A DNA stretch of 64,000 nt from CBFHMJ01 sp965656875 (GTDB lineage Bacteria; Pseudomonadota; Gammaproteobacteria; Enterobacterales; Alteromonadaceae): NCBI GenBank assembly GCA_965656875.1, contig CBFHMJ010000011.1, forward strand, positions 124,001-188,000. The letters are read 5' to 3'. The notes under the pieces are model-generated. The model searched no databases. It was not told the origin of the DNA and saw only the letters and a program-made list of their open reading frames with translations. The position numbers and the translations under genes are program-made. This document shows, piece by piece, positions 62,701 through 64,000 of the stretch (position 1 is its first letter; each line of letters opens with the position of its first letter).

Positions 62701-64000
62701 GCCCTGCTGGTGAGCCATTTAATCTGCCCGTCGCGGTATCAAACTGTGCCCAGCCCGGTTTTCCTGTGATGCTGAAGGTATGAACATCATCAAGATCCGG
62801 GTCAGTGACAACCGGATCAAACTGGTATGCACCAACTTCGCTGACAGAGTTTCGCGGTTCACCGCTAATGGTGGGCGAATCATTGACGTTTTCAACGGTT
62901 ACGGTGAATGATTGCTGGACGTTAACGTCTGCATCTGTTGCTGTCAGTACCACTTCCCAGGATTTTCCGGCGAAGTTGTTGCCGGGTGTGCCGCTCAGTA
63001 TTAGCGAGTCCATATCAAATTCAAGGAAGGTTGGCAGCGTAGAGGCATAAACGGTCAAAATGGTATCTGGGTCGACATCTTCAACGCGAACCTGGTAGTG
63101 ATAGGGCTGGTCCTGAGTAGCTGTTGTAACGGGTGCAGAGGTAAATGTTGGCGCATCATTAACGTTCAGTACCGCCAGTGAGACCGGGCCAAGTGTGTCG
63201 CTATCTCCTGCTGAATCAGTCACTGTAATGGCGATGTTTTGATAAACGCCGACATCATCATTGTCAGGATGACCTGACAGCTCACCGGTTGTTTCATCAA
63301 AACTGGCCCAGACAGGGATGTTGGTGGCCGAGAATGTATGGGTGTCTTCGGCGTCTTCATCGGTGACGGTTGGAATAAATGAGAATGGAACATCTTCTTC
63401 CGTGGTTGCAGGGAATTGTCCATCAATAACCGGAGGTGTGTTGAATAAGCCGTCACATCCGTTCATGGCGATCAGGTCAACGGCGTCTTTCGCCTGGACC
63501 AGACCATAACCGAAAGAGGTGTCACGACCTTCATCGCCCAGATCTTTTGCTGTGGTTTGTAAAATATGTCGGATTTCAGTATTGGTACATTCCGGGTGGT
63601 GACTCCACACCAGTGCTGCAACGCCAGACATGTACGCGGTCGCGACGGATGTGCCGTCCTGATCGCCATAAGTACTGTAGATTTTGGTGGATCGTAATTG
63701 CACCCCGGGGGCGCTGAATTCAACCTGGTCGTTGTAAGGTGAACCATTCCAGCGAGCGTTGTTTTGATCAACTGCGGCGACCGAAATAACGGACTCATAG
63801 GAAGCCGGGAAGAATTCCGCGCTGTTTCCACTGTGACCCGCTGCACCAAAAACCAACATGCCCGCGTTATAGGCGGCTTCCATTGCCAGTCGTTCTGCTT
63901 CACTGCTGGAAGTTCCTGCCAGACTGAGATTGACGATATTAGCGCCAGCGGCCTGACACGCTTCTACGCCTGCAATTAAATCACTACCAATCAGAGGCCA
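59756..64000 (-). CDS. Giant subtilisin-like protein with He_PIG and Trp/Cys repeats, 5'-truncated
   Basis: The frame is open to the window edge, so the N-terminus (signal, prodomain, catalytic Asp and His) is missing. Visible: the end of an S8 domain (NIVNLSLAG, catalytic Ser in QDGTSVATAYMSG), where the oxyanion-hole Asn of the usual AAGN motif is His (FGAAGHSGN, codon 63833-63835). Three He_PIG/cadherin-like modules follow (about 63450-62610). The rest, some 950 residues, is five alternating pairs of two repeat types. Type A is YSAWSPAPSTQTxxFxQ...R.QC.QTGETR. Type B is CxxWxPxxDTIDKGxxFTQxRxC...R.W with TQQATGTxCxW. A final half unit and a Cys-rich C-terminus close the protein. The W..W.P...F.Q.R.C pattern resembles thrombospondin type 1 repeats. 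Probably a secreted or surface-bound protein. Confidence 0.85.
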   Translation of the reverse strand, partial: WPLIGSDLIAGVEACQAAGANIVNLSLAGTSSSEAERLAMEAAYNAGMLVFGAAGHSGNSAEFFPASYESVISVAAVDQNNARWNGSPYNDQVEFSAPGVQLRSTKIYSTYGDQDGTSVATAYMSGVAALVWSHHPECTNTEIRHILQTTAKDLGDEGRDTSFGYGLVQAKDAVDLIAMNGCDGLFNTPPVIDGQFPATTEEDVPFSFIPTVTDEDAEDTHTFSATNIPVWASFDETTGELSGHPDNDDVGVYQNIAITVTDSAGDSDTLGPVSLAVLNVNDAPTFTSAPVTTATQDQPYHYQVRVEDVDPDTILTVYASTLPTFLEFDMDSLILSGTPGNNFAGKSWEVVLTATDADVNVQQSFTVTVENVNDSPTISGEPRNSVSEVGAYQFDPVVTDPDLDDVHTFSITGKPGWAQFDTATGRLNGSPAGHPATEYTNIVISVNDGTETVSLPPFSITVVANSYSDWENVGEPNQASEWLPLPDFQTVDFSQTRNATYQQQRTVQARELDQQTGAIINVGEPTIDTREMLVHELRMVSVNASDWEQTSELDNCTAWTPAADTIDKGTEFSQNRDCDRGRTRQWDYRIDNNSIHSRTESGSIRVTQTQQATGTLCTWQAIDPIYDDWSNTGEGYNYSAWSPAPSTQTANFSQQQSYDQNQQRTRTNREQCQQTGETRAIDEVIETQTIPLQQSRTVNVNAGNWRTVGERSCDSWTPAQNTVDDGKTFSQTRQCTQAKERDWQYTADAAVLHTRTEPSADTSTETQQATGTLCTWNAIDPSYTNWVNVGAGYSYSPWTPAPSTQTHDFVQNQHYSQDQTRTRQNREQCIQSGRTRATGSPIPENQTVQPIVNRTMNVSHDDWTDVGSQSCTEWSPSPDTIDKGTSFTQSRQCFQDRTRNWFYKVDGVTRHTRPENGEFNDLENRQQTGTKCDWIGIDPVVKLDWHDHGSPTHYGAWSPAFNRQTTNFTQSRSVEQPQRRVLQGYQRCVQTGETRPVGQQYEEYRKVNNGQKRTVFVTVSVTPGEPSCSSWSPVPDTIEYGVPFTQTGQCNRDVETDWTFRLSNNNAVYSWQSVRPESFSETRPATGTRCDWDTRVITYGSWDSISSPYDFSAWSPSVGNQSADFTQTRTYKQDEERAIENVEYCVQNPSITRPAPDRIERRTVTRTQSRTVAVNFSPWENDGSPKNCSAWAPSADTIIYGKQFTQTRDCIQPVKRSVTYTTQGQSIGSRTEADSRPVSLSQPKIGTKDYIEKFSTKQGPPYNVGGRYGYSAWSDVCENHDVGTTFNRSRTYKQNQEQVIEEFAHWRVKGKVKTGQSIKPLTTTGTENQSAVAGCRPTTKWVNKGWSFHLRFREGEFYKYNAIPITPVTIGGSCTTPGQEVFTDKYYEEIEVCDYGENCRYLGFSAEVKTARCE
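59990..62620 (-). repeat. Five alternating A/B Trp-Cys repeat pairs (about 157 residues each)
   Basis: Type A units carry WxxxGxxYxYSAWSPxxxxQTxxFxQ and few Cys; type B units carry CxxWxPxxDTIDxGxxFxQxRxC and end in TGTxCxW. Pairs begin near 62606, 62124, 61650, 61175 and 60700 (read on the minus strand), a period of about 474 bases. A degenerate sixth A unit is near 60220. Confidence 0.75.

Overview
The window looks like chromosomal DNA of a Gram-negative, probably marine gammaproteobacterium. It has TonB-dependent transport, lipoproteins, an MlaC-type lipid carrier, a divergent ArgP/ArgO pair, YdgA-like DUF945 paralogues, a NemR/old-yellow-enzyme unit, YegP and a hybrid sensor with an AraC output domain. 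The species cannot be fixed from the sequence. No rRNA, tRNA, CRISPR array or intact insertion sequence was seen. The first and last genes run off the window.

Region 1 (1-18.6 kb) is the most unusual part. A tightly packed plus-strand operon encodes an exported trypsin-like protease, a lipoprotein with two discoidin-like domains, a pesticin/T4-type muramidase without signal peptide, a 3743-residue Sec-exported protein with 37 tandem Ig-like (He_PIG) repeats, and an overlapping Rz/Rz1-like spanin pair. Muramidase plus spanins is a phage lysis toolkit (no holin is visible here), yet it is interleaved with host-type surface genes. My leading, unproven hypothesis is a lysis-derived (type 10-like) release or assembly route for the giant repeat protein. 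A membrane-anchored TPR protein follows.

Region 2 (18.8-25.5 kb) holds a TonB-dependent receptor, a large secreted BNR/VPS10-like propeller protein and a divergent TetR regulator with matching operator palindromes on both sides of the shared intergenic region.

Region 3 (25.5-30.1 kb) is AT-rich accessory DNA: an ankyrin protein carrying a ligand-less Rieske-like motif, a ParD antitoxin beside an internally deleted ParE, a 25-bp inverted repeat around them, short ORFs and a small HAD-like protein.

Region 4 (30.1-46 kb) has a Sec-exported RTX-repeat protein, a one-piece hybrid two-component regulator preceded by two TonB-C/helical-repeat paralogues, a GNAT enzyme, two DUF945 paralogues, a secreted small protein, a P-loop kinase and an amino-acid-type dCache chemoreceptor.

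Region 5 (46-59.7 kb) contains yegP, a response regulator/kinase pair linked by a shared 19-bp box to a MipA/OmpV porin-like gene and an MlaC-like gene, an exported S9 peptidase with an exported partner, a NemR-like repressor with its flavin oxidoreductase, an island of decayed small genes (including a DUF3800 remnant and a TGA-interrupted ORF), and argP/argO.

Region 6 (59.7-64 kb) is the 3' part of a giant subtilisin-family protein. It shares He_PIG-type modules with the giant protein of region 1 and ends in alternating thrombospondin-like Trp/Cys repeats.
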